Source: Phaeobacter sp. A36a-5a (GTDB taxonomy: Bacteria > Pseudomonadota > Alphaproteobacteria > Rhodobacterales > Rhodobacteraceae). From it: DNA of 64,000 bases. Positions 8,785 through 18,593 of the stretch are shown piece by piece. The stretch lies in assembly GCF_037911135.1 (NCBI RefSeq), contig NZ_JBBLYU010000001.1, forward strand, positions 2,108,001-2,172,000, in the 5' to 3' direction. The notes below the pieces were generated by a model. The model was not told the DNA's origin. It saw nothing but the letters and a program-made list of their open reading frames with translations, and did not search any database. The stretch's first letter is position 1, and every line of letters starts with the position of its first letter. The translations under genes were made by a program, and so were the position numbers.

Positions 8785-9675
8785 TCATTGCTGCGCAGCC
8801 GCTGCCGGTTTGCCGCTTGAGGATTTCAGATAGTTGAAAAACTCATTGTTCGGCGACAGCACCATGGTGGAGTTCCCGGCCTGCAACGAGGTCGCATAGG
8901 CATTGAGCGAACGGTAGAATTCAAAGAACTCCGGGTCCGCGCCATAAGCCTGCGCAAAGATCGCGTTGCGTTCGGCGTCTGCTTCACCGCGGATGATCTC
9001 CGCTTCGCGCTGCGCATCTGAGACCAGCTCAACCACGGTCCGGTCAGCCTGCGCCCGGATCCGCTGGGCGGCCTCGTTACCACGGGCACGCTCATCGGTC
9101 GCTTCGCGCACACGCTCCGCCCGCATCCGCTCAAAGGTCGCGTCGAGGTTTTCGGTGGGCAGGTCGGTCCGCTTCAGCCGCACGTCGATGATGGTGATCC
9201 CCAATGAACGGGCATCGCTGATAGCCCCGTTGCGGATCCGCAGCATCAGCGCCGCCCGGTCCGAGGACAGGATGTCGTTTGAGCTGACAGAGCCGAGGAT
9301 CTCACGGGTTTGCGCCCGCAGGATCGAGTCCAGCCTGTTTTCAGCCGTTGCGATACCACCGGCACCCACCGCCTGACGGAACCGGTTCACATCGGTGATC
9401 CGATAGCGGGCAAAGGCATCTACCACCAGACGGCGGTCATCCGACGGGGTGATTTCCAGCGGGTCGATATCCCGGCTCAGAATGCGGTCGTCATAACGCA
9501 CCACTTCCTGGATCAGCGGGATCTTGAACGCCAGCCCCGGCTCTTCCTTGACCGAGACAACCCGGCCAAACTGCAGAACCAGCGCCTTTTCGCGCTCGTC
9601 GACGATGAACACCGACGACAGTGCCGTGATCGCCACAATCACCAGCGCGGGCAGCAAGAGAGTTGATTTACGCAT
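8785..9675 (-). CDS. hflC: HflC, modulator of FtsH protease
   Basis: A 296-residue SPFH/prohibitin-family protein with one N-terminal membrane segment (LLLPALVIVAITALSSVFIV, residues ~5-24) and the SPFH domain in the periplasm (ERALVLQFGRVV-type start, here EREKALVLQFGRVV), then an Ala/Glu/Arg coiled-coil region (~185-250). With HflK it forms the large membrane ring that surrounds FtsH and restrains its proteolysis of membrane proteins. Its ATG overlaps the hflK stop codon (TGATG), showing translational coupling and equal output of the two partners. Confidence 0.96.
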   Translation of the reverse strand: MRKSTLLLPALVIVAITALSSVFIVDEREKALVLQFGRVVSVKEEPGLAFKIPLIQEVVRYDDRILSRDIDPLEITPSDDRRLVVDAFARYRITDVNRFRQAVGAGGIATAENRLDSILRAQTREILGSVSSNDILSSDRAALMLRIRNGAISDARSLGITIIDVRLKRTDLPTENLDATFERMRAERVREATDERARGNEAAQRIRAQADRTVVELVSDAQREAEIIRGEADAERNAIFAQAYGADPEFFEFYRSLNAYATSLQAGNSTMVLSPNNEFFNYLKSSSGKPAAAAQQ

Positions 9676-10829
9676 CAGTTGCTTCCTCCACGGCGCAGTT
9701 CATTAAGCGGCAGATATGGCACCACGCCCTGTCCTTCGCCGGTTTGCTCATCCAGGATGATCTTGTCGACGCGGCTCAGCACCTTCTCCATGGTCTCGAT
9801 ATAAAGACGCTTGCGGGTCACATCCGGGGCCTTTTCATATTCGGTCAGAACCGCAGAGAAACGGCTGGCTTCACCCTGGGCTTCGTTCACGACACGTGCA
9901 CGATACCCTTCGGCTTTCTCCAGCAGTTCCGCCGCCTGACCACGGGCCTCGGCCAGCGCGTTGTTGGCATAGGCATCCGCTTCGTTCTGGCGCCGGTCAC
10001 GTTCCTGTTCAGCCGCCTGAACATCCCGGAACGCCGCGATCACCGATGCGGGCGGGTCGGCCTTGTCAAAGTTCACCCGGATGATGTTGATCCCACTGTC
10101 ATAGTCATCCAGCGTGAACTGGATCAGGTCCTGCAAACGCGAGGCAATCGCGCCCCGGTCCCGGTTCAGGATCGGCGCCAGCTCGGACTGGGCGATAATC
10201 TCGCGCATTGCCGATTCCGACACCGCGCGGATCGTGGTGCGGGCATCGCGCAGGTTGAACAGGTATTTCGCCGGATCATTGATGTTCCAGACCACCTGAA
10301 AGTCGATATCGACGATGTTCTCGTCGCCGGTCAGCATCAGCCCTGCATCGGAGCTGATACCGCCACCGACGCCGATGTCTTCGGTCTGTTCACGGGTCAC
10401 CGGCAGGATTTCCTTGGTCACCAGCGGCCAGGGCGCGAAGTTCAGGCCCGGCTGCCCGGTTGCGGAATACTCCCCAAGGAACAGCTCAACCGACTGTTCT
10501 TCCGGCTTCACCGTGTAAAAGCTGGCAAAAGCCCAGAAGCCAACCGCAGCCAGCGCGCCCAGCGCAAGGGTGCCCTTGGTCAGCTGCGGGCCACCGCCGC
10601 CGCCAGCACCACCGCGACCGCCGCCGCCGGTGCCACCACCGCGACCGCCCATCAGAACGCGCAGCTGCTCCTGGCCTTTCTTGACCAGCTCGTCGATCTC
10701 GGGGATCTGACCTTCATCAGGACGACGTCCGCCGCCCCGGTTGTCGTCACCGCCCTGGTTGTTGCCTCTGTTGCCTGAGCCGCCAGAAGAGCCGCCGCCC
10801 CCCCAGGGGCCACCATTATTGCCCGCCAT
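9675..10829 (-). CDS. hflK: HflK, modulator of FtsH protease
   Basis: A 384-residue SPFH-domain protein, partner of HflC. The start at MAGNNGGPW is chosen because family members begin with such a Gly-rich tail; upstream residues in the open frame are not conserved. Residues 1-80 are strongly Gly/Asn/Arg-rich and cytoplasmic, with a short helical patch (IPEIDELVKKGQEQLRVLMG); one membrane segment follows (~87-103, LALGALAAVGFWAFASF), then SPFH (~110-270) and a coiled coil (~270-350). It lies 68 bp downstream of gor on the same strand. Confidence 0.96.
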   Translation of the reverse strand: MAGNNGGPWGGGGSSGGSGNRGNNQGGDDNRGGGRRPDEGQIPEIDELVKKGQEQLRVLMGGRGGGTGGGGRGGAGGGGGPQLTKGTLALGALAAVGFWAFASFYTVKPEEQSVELFLGEYSATGQPGLNFAPWPLVTKEILPVTREQTEDIGVGGGISSDAGLMLTGDENIVDIDFQVVWNINDPAKYLFNLRDARTTIRAVSESAMREIIAQSELAPILNRDRGAIASRLQDLIQFTLDDYDSGINIIRVNFDKADPPASVIAAFRDVQAAEQERDRRQNEADAYANNALAEARGQAAELLEKAEGYRARVVNEAQGEASRFSAVLTEYEKAPDVTRKRLYIETMEKVLSRVDKIILDEQTGEGQGVVPYLPLNELRRGGSN

Positions 10830-10897
10830 ATGTGTCCAATCCCTATCTTGCCGCCCATCGCGGCTTGGTGTTCTACCTGTGTGTTCTGCCTGAAAAA

Positions 10898-12253
10898 TCA
10901 AGCCGTCCGCACCGGTGTCTTCATCGTGACCAGCTCTTCCGACATCGTCGGATGCACCGCCACGGTGCGATCAAAGTCTTCTTTTGTTGCGCCCATTTTT
11001 ACGGCGATACCAGCCAGCTGGATCATTTCACCCGCACCGGGGGCGACAATATGACATCCCAGTACCTTGCGCGTCGCCTTGGAGACGATCAGCTTCATCA
11101 GCACCCGCTGCGCCCGCCCGGCAAAGGCCTGCTGCATCGGCTTGAAGGAGGTCGCATAGACCTCGATCTCCTCCTGCTCTGCCGCCGCTTCCTCGCTCAG
11201 CCCCACGGTGCCCATTTCCGGCTGGGTGAAGATCGCCGTCGGAATAAGGTCATGGTCCGGGCTGGTCGGATTGCCGTTGAACACCGTCTCGACAAAGGCC
11301 ATGCCCTCGCGGATGGCGACCGGTGTCAGGTTCACCCGGTTGGTCACATCCCCCACCGCATAGATCGAGGGCACGCCAGTCTGGCTGTACTGGTCAACCA
11401 CGATGGCGCCCGCGCGATCACGGGCAACGCCCAGATCCTCCAGGCCGAGGTTGTCGGCATTGGGGCTGCGTCCGGTGGCGAACATCACCTGATCGAACAG
11501 GTTCTCATCGCCATTGGTCGCTTTCACCCAGATCTTGTCGCCTTCTTTGCGCATCTCCAGCACATTGGTGCCCAGATGCAGATCAATACCGGACTGGCAC
11601 ATCTCTTCGGAGATCAGCCCGCGTGCCTCATCATCAAAGCCGCGCAGGATCTGCGCACCGCGATAATACTGCGTGGTCTTGACCCCCAGCCCGTTCATGA
11701 TGCCGGCGAATTCGCAGGCGATATAGCCACCGCCGACAATCAGCATGGTTTCGGGCAGTTTCTCCAGATGGAAGATCTCATTCGAGGTGATCGCCAGCTC
11801 CGAGCCGGGGAACTCCGGCGTGATCGGCCAGCCACCGGTGGCAATCAGGATGTGTTTTGCCGTCTTGCGGGTGCCATCGGCCAGTTCGACCGTATGGGCA
11901 TCCGCCAGTTTGGCACGCTGATCAAAGGTCTCGACCTCGTTGTTCTTCAGGATGTTCCGATAGATCCCTTCCAGCCGGTCCAGCTCGGCGTGCAGTTTGG
12001 TCTTGAACCGATCCCAGTCAAAGCTGCCGGGCGACAGATCCCAGCCATAGGCCTGCGCGTCCTCGACCATCCCTGCGTATTCGCTGGCAAACACCATCAG
12101 CTTCTTCGGCACACAGCCCCGGATCACACAGGTGCCGCCGTAACGGTCTTCCTCGGCCAGCGCCACCTTCACGCCCTGCTGCGCAGCCACCCGCGCCGCA
12201 CGCACCCCACCGGAGCCTCCGCCGATAACAAAGAGATCGTAATCAAAGCTCAT
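10898..12253 (-). CDS. gor: Glutathione-disulfide reductase
   Basis: A 451-residue flavoenzyme that reduces glutathione disulfide with NADPH in the cytoplasm. Visible are the FAD-binding GGGSGG (residues ~10-15), the redox-active disulfide GGTCVIRGCVPKKL (~40-53), an NADPH-binding GGGYIACEFAG, the second FAD motif ATGRSPN, and the C-terminal active-site HPTMSEELV contributed to the partner subunit. Start MSFDYDLFVIGGG is preferred over a frame extension by its position relative to the FAD motif and AAGGGC ~8 nt upstream. Follows the small membrane protein gene and precedes hflK. Confidence 0.95.
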   Translation of the reverse strand: MSFDYDLFVIGGGSGGVRAARVAAQQGVKVALAEEDRYGGTCVIRGCVPKKLMVFASEYAGMVEDAQAYGWDLSPGSFDWDRFKTKLHAELDRLEGIYRNILKNNEVETFDQRAKLADAHTVELADGTRKTAKHILIATGGWPITPEFPGSELAITSNEIFHLEKLPETMLIVGGGYIACEFAGIMNGLGVKTTQYYRGAQILRGFDDEARGLISEEMCQSGIDLHLGTNVLEMRKEGDKIWVKATNGDENLFDQVMFATGRSPNADNLGLEDLGVARDRAGAIVVDQYSQTGVPSIYAVGDVTNRVNLTPVAIREGMAFVETVFNGNPTSPDHDLIPTAIFTQPEMGTVGLSEEAAAEQEEIEVYATSFKPMQQAFAGRAQRVLMKLIVSKATRKVLGCHIVAPGAGEMIQLAGIAVKMGATKEDFDRTVAVHPTMSEELVTMKTPVRTA

Positions 12254-12418
12254 ATAAGTCGCCCTTCTCATATCTTGCGCGAGGTATCCCATAGCGCAGA
12301 GGTAATTGCCAGTCTCGCAGGTGGGGACACTGCGCCCTGATTGTTATGCCCAGGGGCGGTTTAGTCGCGAAACCGTGAAAAGCGCGTGAAGAGACCGAGA
12401 CGCTTGTGACAAAGCAGT

Positions 12419-12985
12419 CTAATCTACAACCGCCTTGCCGTAAGACGAGGACCAATCCGGCCAATACGAGGCGAACGCAGCCTGAAACCGCCGTGTTTCA
12501 ATTGTATCAGCGTTTTCCGATGGGCATCGAAGTTTGGTCAATGAGCCGTCTTCAGCGCGCACGAGAATCGACGCATACCGGTATCGCCGAAAGGGCACGA
12601 GACGCAGATCCGATGGCTTTTCCTGAACAGCGACAACTCTCGACCAAGGGATCCTAGCGGAGGATGAGCAGAGGCCTGTGCGTGTCGTAATTCCCTTTGC
12701 AGAGACCTCTGCCCAGCTGAGAGGGATCCCATCCCACAGAAAGCACAAAAGCGTCAGCAAATACAGATAGGTCAACGGCGCTAGGTAAGGGACCTCGAAA
12801 TCGGGCTGATCCAGCACCCACCAATTGTTTTTCTGCGACACCGAAGCGATGAGCAGTGCAAGCGAGAACACAAGGAACGGTGTTGCCGGGACACGCAGCC
12901 TCACCGACAGGGAAACCGGCCGGTCCCACGTCTCAGGATCGGCAGCCGATATGTTAGATGTGGTTTGCATGTCGGTGGTCGTCAT
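12419..12985 (-). CDS. Small membrane protein with PH-like soluble part, unknown function
   Basis: A 188-residue protein started at MTTTDMQTT. Two hydrophobic segments (ATPFLVFSLALLIASV at ~38-53; LTYLYLLTLLCFLW at ~73-86) form a short hairpin in the membrane, followed by a ~90-residue soluble part (EVSAKGITTRTGL..., then IPWSRVVAVQEKPSDLRL, LVRAEDGS) resembling the bacterial PH-like domains of small membrane proteins. Codon use is less GC-biased than neighbours rpiA and gor, so it may be a lineage-specific insertion. No defined function. Confidence 0.65.
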   Translation of the reverse strand: MTTTDMQTTSNISAADPETWDRPVSLSVRLRVPATPFLVFSLALLIASVSQKNNWWVLDQPDFEVPYLAPLTYLYLLTLLCFLWDGIPLSWAEVSAKGITTRTGLCSSSARIPWSRVVAVQEKPSDLRLVPFRRYRYASILVRAEDGSLTKLRCPSENADTIETRRFQAAFASYWPDWSSSYGKAVVD

Positions 12986-13046
12986 ATGGTTCCAGATATC
13001 GCGGTGGCCGACAAAAGCCCAGCCGTCTGGCCCTATCCGTTGCACC

Positions 13047-13835
13047 TCAATCCATCAGATCCGTGAACAGATTCTCGGTCTCGACAAAATCCAGCCGGTC
13101 GATTTCCACCGTACCCTCATTGATGTCGCGCACCTCGACCCTGCCATCGCCATAGCCGACCACCACGGTGTCACAGATATCGACGAACAGCCCGTTCTCG
13201 ACCACGCCGGGGATCTGGTTCAGCACCAGCGCCATCTGCCGCACATTGCCGATCCGGTTGAGATGCAGATCCAGAATATGGTTGCCCTCATCGGTCACCA
13301 GCGCCGCATCGCCGTTCATCCGCAGCGTTGTCTTGCGGCCCATCACGTCCATCGCCACCAGTGTCTCCTCCAGCAGCGCCTGCGTGGTCTGCCAGCCAAA
13401 GGGGATCACCTCCACCGGCAAGGGAAAGGCGCCGAGCGTCTCGACTTCCTTGGCCTTGTCGGCGATCACCACCATCCGGTCCGAAGCAGTGGCGACGATC
13501 TTTTCCTGCAACAGCGCACCGCCGCCCCCCTTGATCAAGTTCAGATCGCGGTCGAACTCATCAGCGCCGTCAATGGTCAGATCCAGCCATTTCGCCTCAT
13601 CCAGCGAGACCACCTCGATGCCCACTTCCAGCGCCAGCTCCGCCGTACGGCGCGAGGTCGGCACACCCTTGATCCGCAGCCCGTCGGTCTGCACCATCTC
13701 ACCCAGACAACGCACCAGCCAGGCCGCCGTCGACCCGGTCCCGAGCCCAACCCGCATCCCGTCCTCGACCATCTCCGCTGCCCGTTTGGCGGCAACGAAC
13801 TTGGCCTTGTCGATAGGCGATAGTTCTCCTGTCAT
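13047..13835 (-). CDS. rpiA: Ribose-5-phosphate isomerase A
   Basis: A 262-residue enzyme interconverting ribose 5-phosphate and ribulose 5-phosphate in the pentose phosphate pathway. The phosphate-binding loop GLGTGSTA (residues ~30-37), the catalytic DGADEFD (~90-96) and KGGGGALLQEK (~102-112) are intact. ATG with GGGAG about 9 nt upstream. Slightly longer than E. coli RpiA (219) because of a C-terminal extension typical for alphaproteobacteria (…GTVEIDRLDFVETENLFTDL). Confidence 0.96.
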   Translation of the reverse strand: MTGELSPIDKAKFVAAKRAAEMVEDGMRVGLGTGSTAAWLVRCLGEMVQTDGLRIKGVPTSRRTAELALEVGIEVVSLDEAKWLDLTIDGADEFDRDLNLIKGGGGALLQEKIVATASDRMVVIADKAKEVETLGAFPLPVEVIPFGWQTTQALLEETLVAMDVMGRKTTLRMNGDAALVTDEGNHILDLHLNRIGNVRQMALVLNQIPGVVENGLFVDICDTVVVGYGDGRVEVRDINEGTVEIDRLDFVETENLFTDLMD

Positions 13836-13926
13836 GGCAGCATCTCCCTGAAGCTATCTTCTGGTGGTATAAGCCTAATCCGCCCCCGGCGCGAGAGGCC
13901 AGCGCCCGCGCGCACGTTTTCGCAAC

Positions 13927-13971
13927 ACGGGCATAAAATGCAGTACCAAAATACGGGCAGAAAAACGGGCA
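13927..13971. repeat. Three ACGGGCA heptamers upstream of rpiA
   Basis: ACGGGCA occurs at 13927-13933, 13953-13959 and 13965-13971 in the 176-bp gap between rpiA and the next minus-strand gene. Spacings are 26 and 12 bp. Possible regulator sites or chance in an AT-richer stretch. Confidence 0.4.
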
Positions 13972-14011
13972 CGATACCCGGCAGGATATTTGGCCAGATA
14001 ATCGCGGCAGG

Positions 14012-14404
14012 TCAGCGCGATGTGCTCAGGATCTCGGCAAGCGTCGCGTAATCCTGCCGGTAGTCGAAGGATCCGAACTGCCCGCCGATCCGTACCGCCA
14101 GATAGAACAGTACACTCAACAGCAGGGCCGTCGGCACCGTCACCAGCGCCAGGGGCCAGCGCTGTGTCACCGCGTCATGCAGCATCGCGACAAAGAACTT
14201 CCAGTCGCAGCGCGCCCGGTCCCAGCGATCACCGCCCACCGCATAGCCGAAATCATGGTGCCGCCAGCTGGCATCGCAGAAGAACCAGCTTGCGGTGTCG
14301 GTAATCAGCGCCCGCAGGCGATCCGGCAGCCAATAGGGGCCAACCCCATTGCCGAACCGCAGTTTCTGGGCCTCTGTCAGGTCATCAAAAGAAGGGCGCG
14401 ACAT
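14012..14404 (-). CDS. Phospholipase A2-like small membrane protein (putative)
   Basis: A 130-residue protein. Residues 43-71 (a Cys, then WRHHDFGY, then RCDWKFFVAM) resemble the catalytic helix pair of prokaryotic phospholipase A2, where a His-Asp pair (here H50-D51) follows a cysteine and a second acidic residue (here D62 or D67) lies one helix later; C43 and C66 could form the disulfide. A membrane segment follows (~80-105, PLALVTVPTALLLSVLFYLA). No signal peptide is seen, so topology is unclear, and the second hydrophobic segment is not part of classical enzymes. Function by motif only; ATG preceded by GGTGAGAG. Confidence 0.55.
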   Translation of the reverse strand: MSRPSFDDLTEAQKLRFGNGVGPYWLPDRLRALITDTASWFFCDASWRHHDFGYAVGGDRWDRARCDWKFFVAMLHDAVTQRWPLALVTVPTALLLSVLFYLAVRIGGQFGSFDYRQDYATLAEILSTSR

Positions 14405-14604
14405 CCGCTCTCACCTGTTTATCCTTGCAGCCAATTCCGCATATTGCGCCGCACAGTAGGATCACGGATATCGGGAATTCAACCGTCCGGCGCATCATTC
14501 GCGCCGCCACCTGTGCCAGCTTCTGCGCAAACTGCGTGTTTCCTATTGGAAACGTCGGAAACGGGCGTTACCCATGGCGGCGGAGATCTTAGAATGGTTC
14601 CACG

Positions 14605-15336
14605 ATGGACAAGTATCGCCTGCATTACGCCCCCGACAATGCCTCGCTGGTGATCCGGCTGACGCTGGAAGAGATGGGCCTCAGCTATGACACCGCGCTG
14701 GTCGACCGCCGCGCCGGTGCGCAGAATGGCGCTGCCTATCGTGCGCTCAACCCCACCGGGCTGATCCCGGTGCTGGAGACCCCCGACGGTGCGATCTTTG
14801 AAACCGCCGCCATCCTGCTGTGGCTAGGCGACACACACCCCGAGACGGCGCTGGTGCCCGCCCCCGACAGCCCGCAGCGCGCCGCCTTCCTGAAGTGGCT
14901 GTTTCATGCCTCCAACACGCTTCATGCCGATCTGCGCATGTTGTTCTATCCTGAAAAATACATCGGTGCGGCGCCGGACGACCAGCGCCGGCTTCAGGCC
15001 ATGCTAAAGGTCCGCATCGCGACGCATCTGCGCAATCTGGACGCCGCCTGCGCAACCGCGCCGACCCTGTTCATCGGTCCCTCCGCCAGCGATGATCGCG
15101 CCGGTCCCAGCGCACTTGCGCTCTATCTGGCCTGCATGATGCGCTGGATGGCGCTCTATCCGCGCAACAGCGACCGCAGCTGGTTCCGGCTGAGCGACAC
15201 CCCGGACCTCGCCCGGCTGCTCTCCCGGCTTGAGACCCGCGCCAGCACAGTTACTGCCGCCAGGGCCGAAGGCCTTGGCCCGACCCCGTTTACACAGCCA
15301 CATCTCGCGCAGCCGCCAGAAGGATCAGCGACCTAA
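14605..15336 (+). CDS. Glutathione S-transferase family protein
   Basis: A 243-residue cytosolic GST-fold protein: thioredoxin-like N-domain (residues 1-78, with NPTGLIPVLETPDG and the glutathione-binding FETAAILLWLGD) and an all-helical C-domain (~90-215). Substrate unknown. Its stop TAA overlaps the ATG of sdaA (TAATG), so the two are co-translated; a shared role in serine/thiol metabolism is possible but unproven. Confidence 0.88.
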   Translation: MDKYRLHYAPDNASLVIRLTLEEMGLSYDTALVDRRAGAQNGAAYRALNPTGLIPVLETPDGAIFETAAILLWLGDTHPETALVPAPDSPQRAAFLKWLFHASNTLHADLRMLFYPEKYIGAAPDDQRRLQAMLKVRIATHLRNLDAACATAPTLFIGPSASDDRAGPSALALYLACMMRWMALYPRNSDRSWFRLSDTPDLARLLSRLETRASTVTAARAEGLGPTPFTQPHLAQPPEGSAT

Positions 15337-16709
15337 TGTTTCTCTCCGTCTTCGACATGTTCAAAGTGGGCATTGGCCCGTCCTCCTCTCACACGATGGG
15401 GCCGATGGTGGCCGCCGCGAAGTTTCTGGACCTGATGCGCGCCTCGCCCTTTGACTTTCACGGGCTGCGCGCCTCGCTGCATGGCTCGCTTGCCTTCACT
15501 GGCGTCGGCCATGCCACCGACCGCGCCACCATCCTCGGGCTTGGCGGCTTTGTCGCTCATGACTATGACGACGCCAAGGCAGAGGCCTTTCTGGCGGAGC
15601 TGGACAAGACCCATAAAATGCACCCCGAGGGTCTGGGCGAGCTGCATTTCGACCCCAAGGCCGACATGATCTTCGATTATGATCACGCCCTGCCGGGCCA
15701 CGCCAACGGCATGATCCTGATGGCCACCGATGCCCAGGGCGACGTGATCCTGAAACAGGTCTACTACTCCATTGGCGGCGGCTTTGTCCTCACCGAGGAA
15801 GAGCTGGCCGCAGGCAAGGCCACCGACGAAGGCGATCCGGTCCCCTACCCGTTCAAATCCGCAGCCGAAATGCTGGAGATGGCCAAGGCCAGCGGCAAAT
15901 CCATCGCCCAGATGAAACGCGCCAACGAAATCGCGCGCGGCTGCGAAGAGAGCCTTACCAAAGGCACCGCCCGCATCTGGCAGGTGATGAACGACTGTAT
16001 CAACCGCGGACTGGAGCGCGACGGCATCCTGCCCGGCGGCCTCAAGGTGCGCCGCCGCGCCAAGGGCATTCACGATGCGCTGCTGGCTGAACGCGGCATG
16101 AACATCAACGCGCCGCACACCATCAATGACTGGATGAGCGTCTATGCGATGGCGGTGAACGAGGAAAACGCCGCCGGCGGTCAGGTCGTGACCGCCCCCA
16201 CCAATGGCGCCGCAGGCACCCTGCCGGCGGTGATCCGCTACTATCTCGACCACGTACCGGGCGCGTCCGAATCCCATGTTGAGGATTTCCTGCTGACCGC
16301 CGCCGCCATTGCCGGGCTGGTCAAATACAACGCGTCCATTTCCGGCGCCGAGGCCGGCTGCCAGGCCGAGGTCGGCTCCGCCGCCGCGATGTCGGCCGCA
16401 GGTCTCTGTGCGGTGATGGGCGGCACGCCCGAACAGGTGGAAAACGCCGCCGAGATCGCGCTGGAGCATCACCTCGGCATGACCTGCGATCCGGTCAAAG
16501 GCCTGGTCCAGGTCCCCTGCATCGAGCGCAACGGTCTGGCGGCGATCAAGGCGGTCTCCGCCGCCTCTCTTGCCTTGCGCGGCGACGGCCAGCACTTCGT
16601 GCCGCTGGACGCCTGTATCGAGACCATGCGCCAGACCGGCGCCGACATGCACGACAAATACAAGGAAACCTCCCTCGGCGGCCTCGCCGTGAACGTGCCG
16701 AACTGCTGA
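15336..16709 (+). CDS. sdaA: L-serine dehydratase, iron-sulfur type, single chain
   Basis: A 457-residue enzyme that deaminates L-serine to pyruvate. It opens with the beta domain ([20 protein letters not shown]) and continues into the alpha domain with the 4Fe-4S cysteines in [20 protein letters not shown] and QVPCIERN (residues ~340-400); oxygen-labile cluster expected. The fused single-chain form and length match the E. coli SdaA type. Starts in the stop codon of the GST gene and has no downstream partner. Confidence 0.96.
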   Translation: MFLSVFDMFKVGIGPSSSHTMGPMVAAAKFLDLMRASPFDFHGLRASLHGSLAFTGVGHATDRATILGLGGFVAHDYDDAKAEAFLAELDKTHKMHPEGLGELHFDPKADMIFDYDHALPGHANGMILMATDAQGDVILKQVYYSIGGGFVLTEEELAAGKATDEGDPVPYPFKSAAEMLEMAKASGKSIAQMKRANEIARGCEESLTKGTARIWQVMNDCINRGLERDGILPGGLKVRRRAKGIHDALLAERGMNINAPHTINDWMSVYAMAVNEENAAGGQVVTAPTNGAAGTLPAVIRYYLDHVPGASESHVEDFLLTAAAIAGLVKYNASISGAEAGCQAEVGSAAAMSAAGLCAVMGGTPEQVENAAEIALEHHLGMTCDPVKGLVQVPCIERNGLAAIKAVSAASLALRGDGQHFVPLDACIETMRQTGADMHDKYKETSLGGLAVNVPNC

Positions 16710-16818
16710 ACCATAATCCCACAGGATCGGGCCCATAGCGGCCCGGTCCACGCAGGGGTTTCGCAGCCGGGTTCAACCCCTACTTGCATCCCCCCGCCAC
16801 CACGCCTAGCGTGGCGTT

Positions 16819-17781
16819 ATGACTCATGACCGCCCCTCACTAGGCATCCTGCTCATGCTCGGCTTCTGTATCGTCGCCCCCTTGGGTGACGCGGTGGCCA
16901 AACTGCTGGGCGCTCATATCCCCTTGGGGCAGTTGCTGTTTGTCCGCTTTGCCGCGCAGGTCCTGCTGCTAGTGCCGCTGATCTGGGCCACCGGGCGCCT
17001 GTGGCGGATGCGGGGCCGCGTGCTCTGGCTTACCTTCCTGCGCACGCTGCTGCATATCGCGGGCATCGGCGCGATGTTCACCGGCCTCAAATACCTGCCG
17101 CTTGCGGATGCGGTGGCCATCGCCTTTGTGATGCCCTTCATCATGCTGCTGCTGGGCAAATACGTACTTGGCGAAGAGGTCGGCATGATGCGCCTCTTGG
17201 CCTGCATCGTCGGTTTTGGCGGCACGCTTCTGGTCATTCAGCCGAGCTTTGCCGCCGTTGGCCTGCATGCGCTCTGGCCCCTGATGGTTGCCGTGGTCTT
17301 TGCCCTGTTCATGCTGGTCACCCGCCAGATCGCCAAGGACACCGATCCGGTTGGCCTTCAGGCGGTCTCCGGCACCATGGCCTGTGTCATGCTGCTGCCG
17401 GTGCTGCTGCTGGGACAGGTCACGGACATCCCCGCCCTGTCGCTGGTGACGCCGAGCGCCGAACAATGGGGGCTGCTGGCCGCCATCGGCAGCCTCGGCA
17501 CCGCCGCCCATCTGCTGATGACCTGGAGCCTGCGTTACGCGCCTGCCGCGACTCTCGCCTCGATGCAATATCTGGAGATTCCGGTGGCCGCGCTGTTTGG
17601 CTGGTGGATCTTTGCCGACCTGCCCAATGGCATTGCCGCCCTAGGGATTGTGATCACCGTTGCGGCCGGCCTCTTCGTGATCCTGCGCGAGCGTCAGATC
17701 CAATCCCGCAAGAGTGCCGCCGAGCGGGCTGCGCTGCTCACCCGCGACCCGCCCATTGCGCCGGAACAGCCGGCCGTCTGA
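16819..17781 (+). CDS. EamA-family (DMT) inner-membrane transporter
   Basis: A 320-residue protein with about ten hydrophobic segments arranged as two five-helix EamA repeats (first repeat ends near residue 145 at FGGTLLVIQPS; second near 295 at ALGIVITVAAGLFVILRER). Members export metabolites such as amino acids or S-adenosylmethionine; substrate unknown. The 37-residue C-terminal tail is polar. It is convergent with thiN, with only 10 bp between stops. Confidence 0.88.
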   Translation: MTHDRPSLGILLMLGFCIVAPLGDAVAKLLGAHIPLGQLLFVRFAAQVLLLVPLIWATGRLWRMRGRVLWLTFLRTLLHIAGIGAMFTGLKYLPLADAVAIAFVMPFIMLLLGKYVLGEEVGMMRLLACIVGFGGTLLVIQPSFAAVGLHALWPLMVAVVFALFMLVTRQIAKDTDPVGLQAVSGTMACVMLLPVLLLGQVTDIPALSLVTPSAEQWGLLAAIGSLGTAAHLLMTWSLRYAPAATLASMQYLEIPVAALFGWWIFADLPNGIAALGIVITVAAGLFVILRERQIQSRKSAAERAALLTRDPPIAPEQPAV

Positions 17782-17791
17782 CCCGCCAGCC

Positions 17792-18454
17792 TCAGCCAGC
17801 AGCCAGCGCACCCAACACCACGCCCAGCCGCGCCCGTGGCAGGATCACCAGCAGCCCCGGCCCATCGGCCCGGATCCGAACCGGCCCCGTCGCCCGGTTG
17901 GAGGTCCCGACCCGCGCCATCGGATCCAGCTGCAAGCCCTCGATGGGCCATTCCAGCCCCTCCGACCAGCCGCTCACCCGCTGCATCGGAAACAGCGAGA
18001 CCACCTCCCCCGCCACCAGCGGCAGGGCGATCTCGCCGCGCAGATGAAACACCACCTCCTGCGGCCCCAGCAGCACGCAGGGGCTGGGATGTGGCTGCAT
18101 CAGTGTATTGAACCCGGCCAGCTGATGATCAATCCGCCCGCCCAGAAACCCGACCCCCAGCACCACCGGCGCAGTGATCGCGCGCAGCGCCTTGTCGAAA
18201 TCCGTCGTGGTCTGCTCGGCCACATGGTGCAGCGTGCCGGGGGCGAGCTGCGCCTGCACATCCGCCGACAGCGAATCCAGATCGCCAATGACGGCGACCG
18301 GCCGATACCCCGCCGCCAGCGCATGGGCTGCGCCGCCATCCGCCGCCACCAGCACCGGTGCCAGCGCCAGCGCCGCCTCCAGATCCCCGGGATCCACCGC
18401 GCCCGCCCCGACCAGGGTTACCGGCTCAAACCGTTCAACAATCAGCTCTTTCAT
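17792..18454 (-). CDS. thiN: Thiamine diphosphokinase
   Basis: A 220-residue enzyme that pyrophosphorylates thiamine to thiamine diphosphate using ATP. Motifs: VAADGGAAHAL (residues ~35-45), IGDLDSL (~56-62) and TTDFDKAL (~84-91), the conserved Asp-rich active site of the ThiN/TPK1 fold, plus a C-terminal beta-sandwich (WPIEGLQLDPMARVGTSNRA). Start at MKELIVERF removes a non-conserved 15-residue extension. No TPP riboswitch is visible upstream; the gene faces the start of the large acidic protein gene. Confidence 0.92.
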   Translation of the reverse strand: MKELIVERFEPVTLVGAGAVDPGDLEAALALAPVLVAADGGAAHALAAGYRPVAVIGDLDSLSADVQAQLAPGTLHHVAEQTTTDFDKALRAITAPVVLGVGFLGGRIDHQLAGFNTLMQPHPSPCVLLGPQEVVFHLRGEIALPLVAGEVVSLFPMQRVSGWSEGLEWPIEGLQLDPMARVGTSNRATGPVRIRADGPGLLVILPRARLGVVLGALAAG

Positions 18455-18593
18455 GCCGCGATTACTCGCAGAAAAGGAAACAGACCACAATGTGGACACA
18501 AAATGATACGATCAATTGCACGGATTCGGGCGCAATTTGACCCCCTGGGCGGTCAACGTAGACGGCACTGACTTTGGCGAGGACACCTATCCG

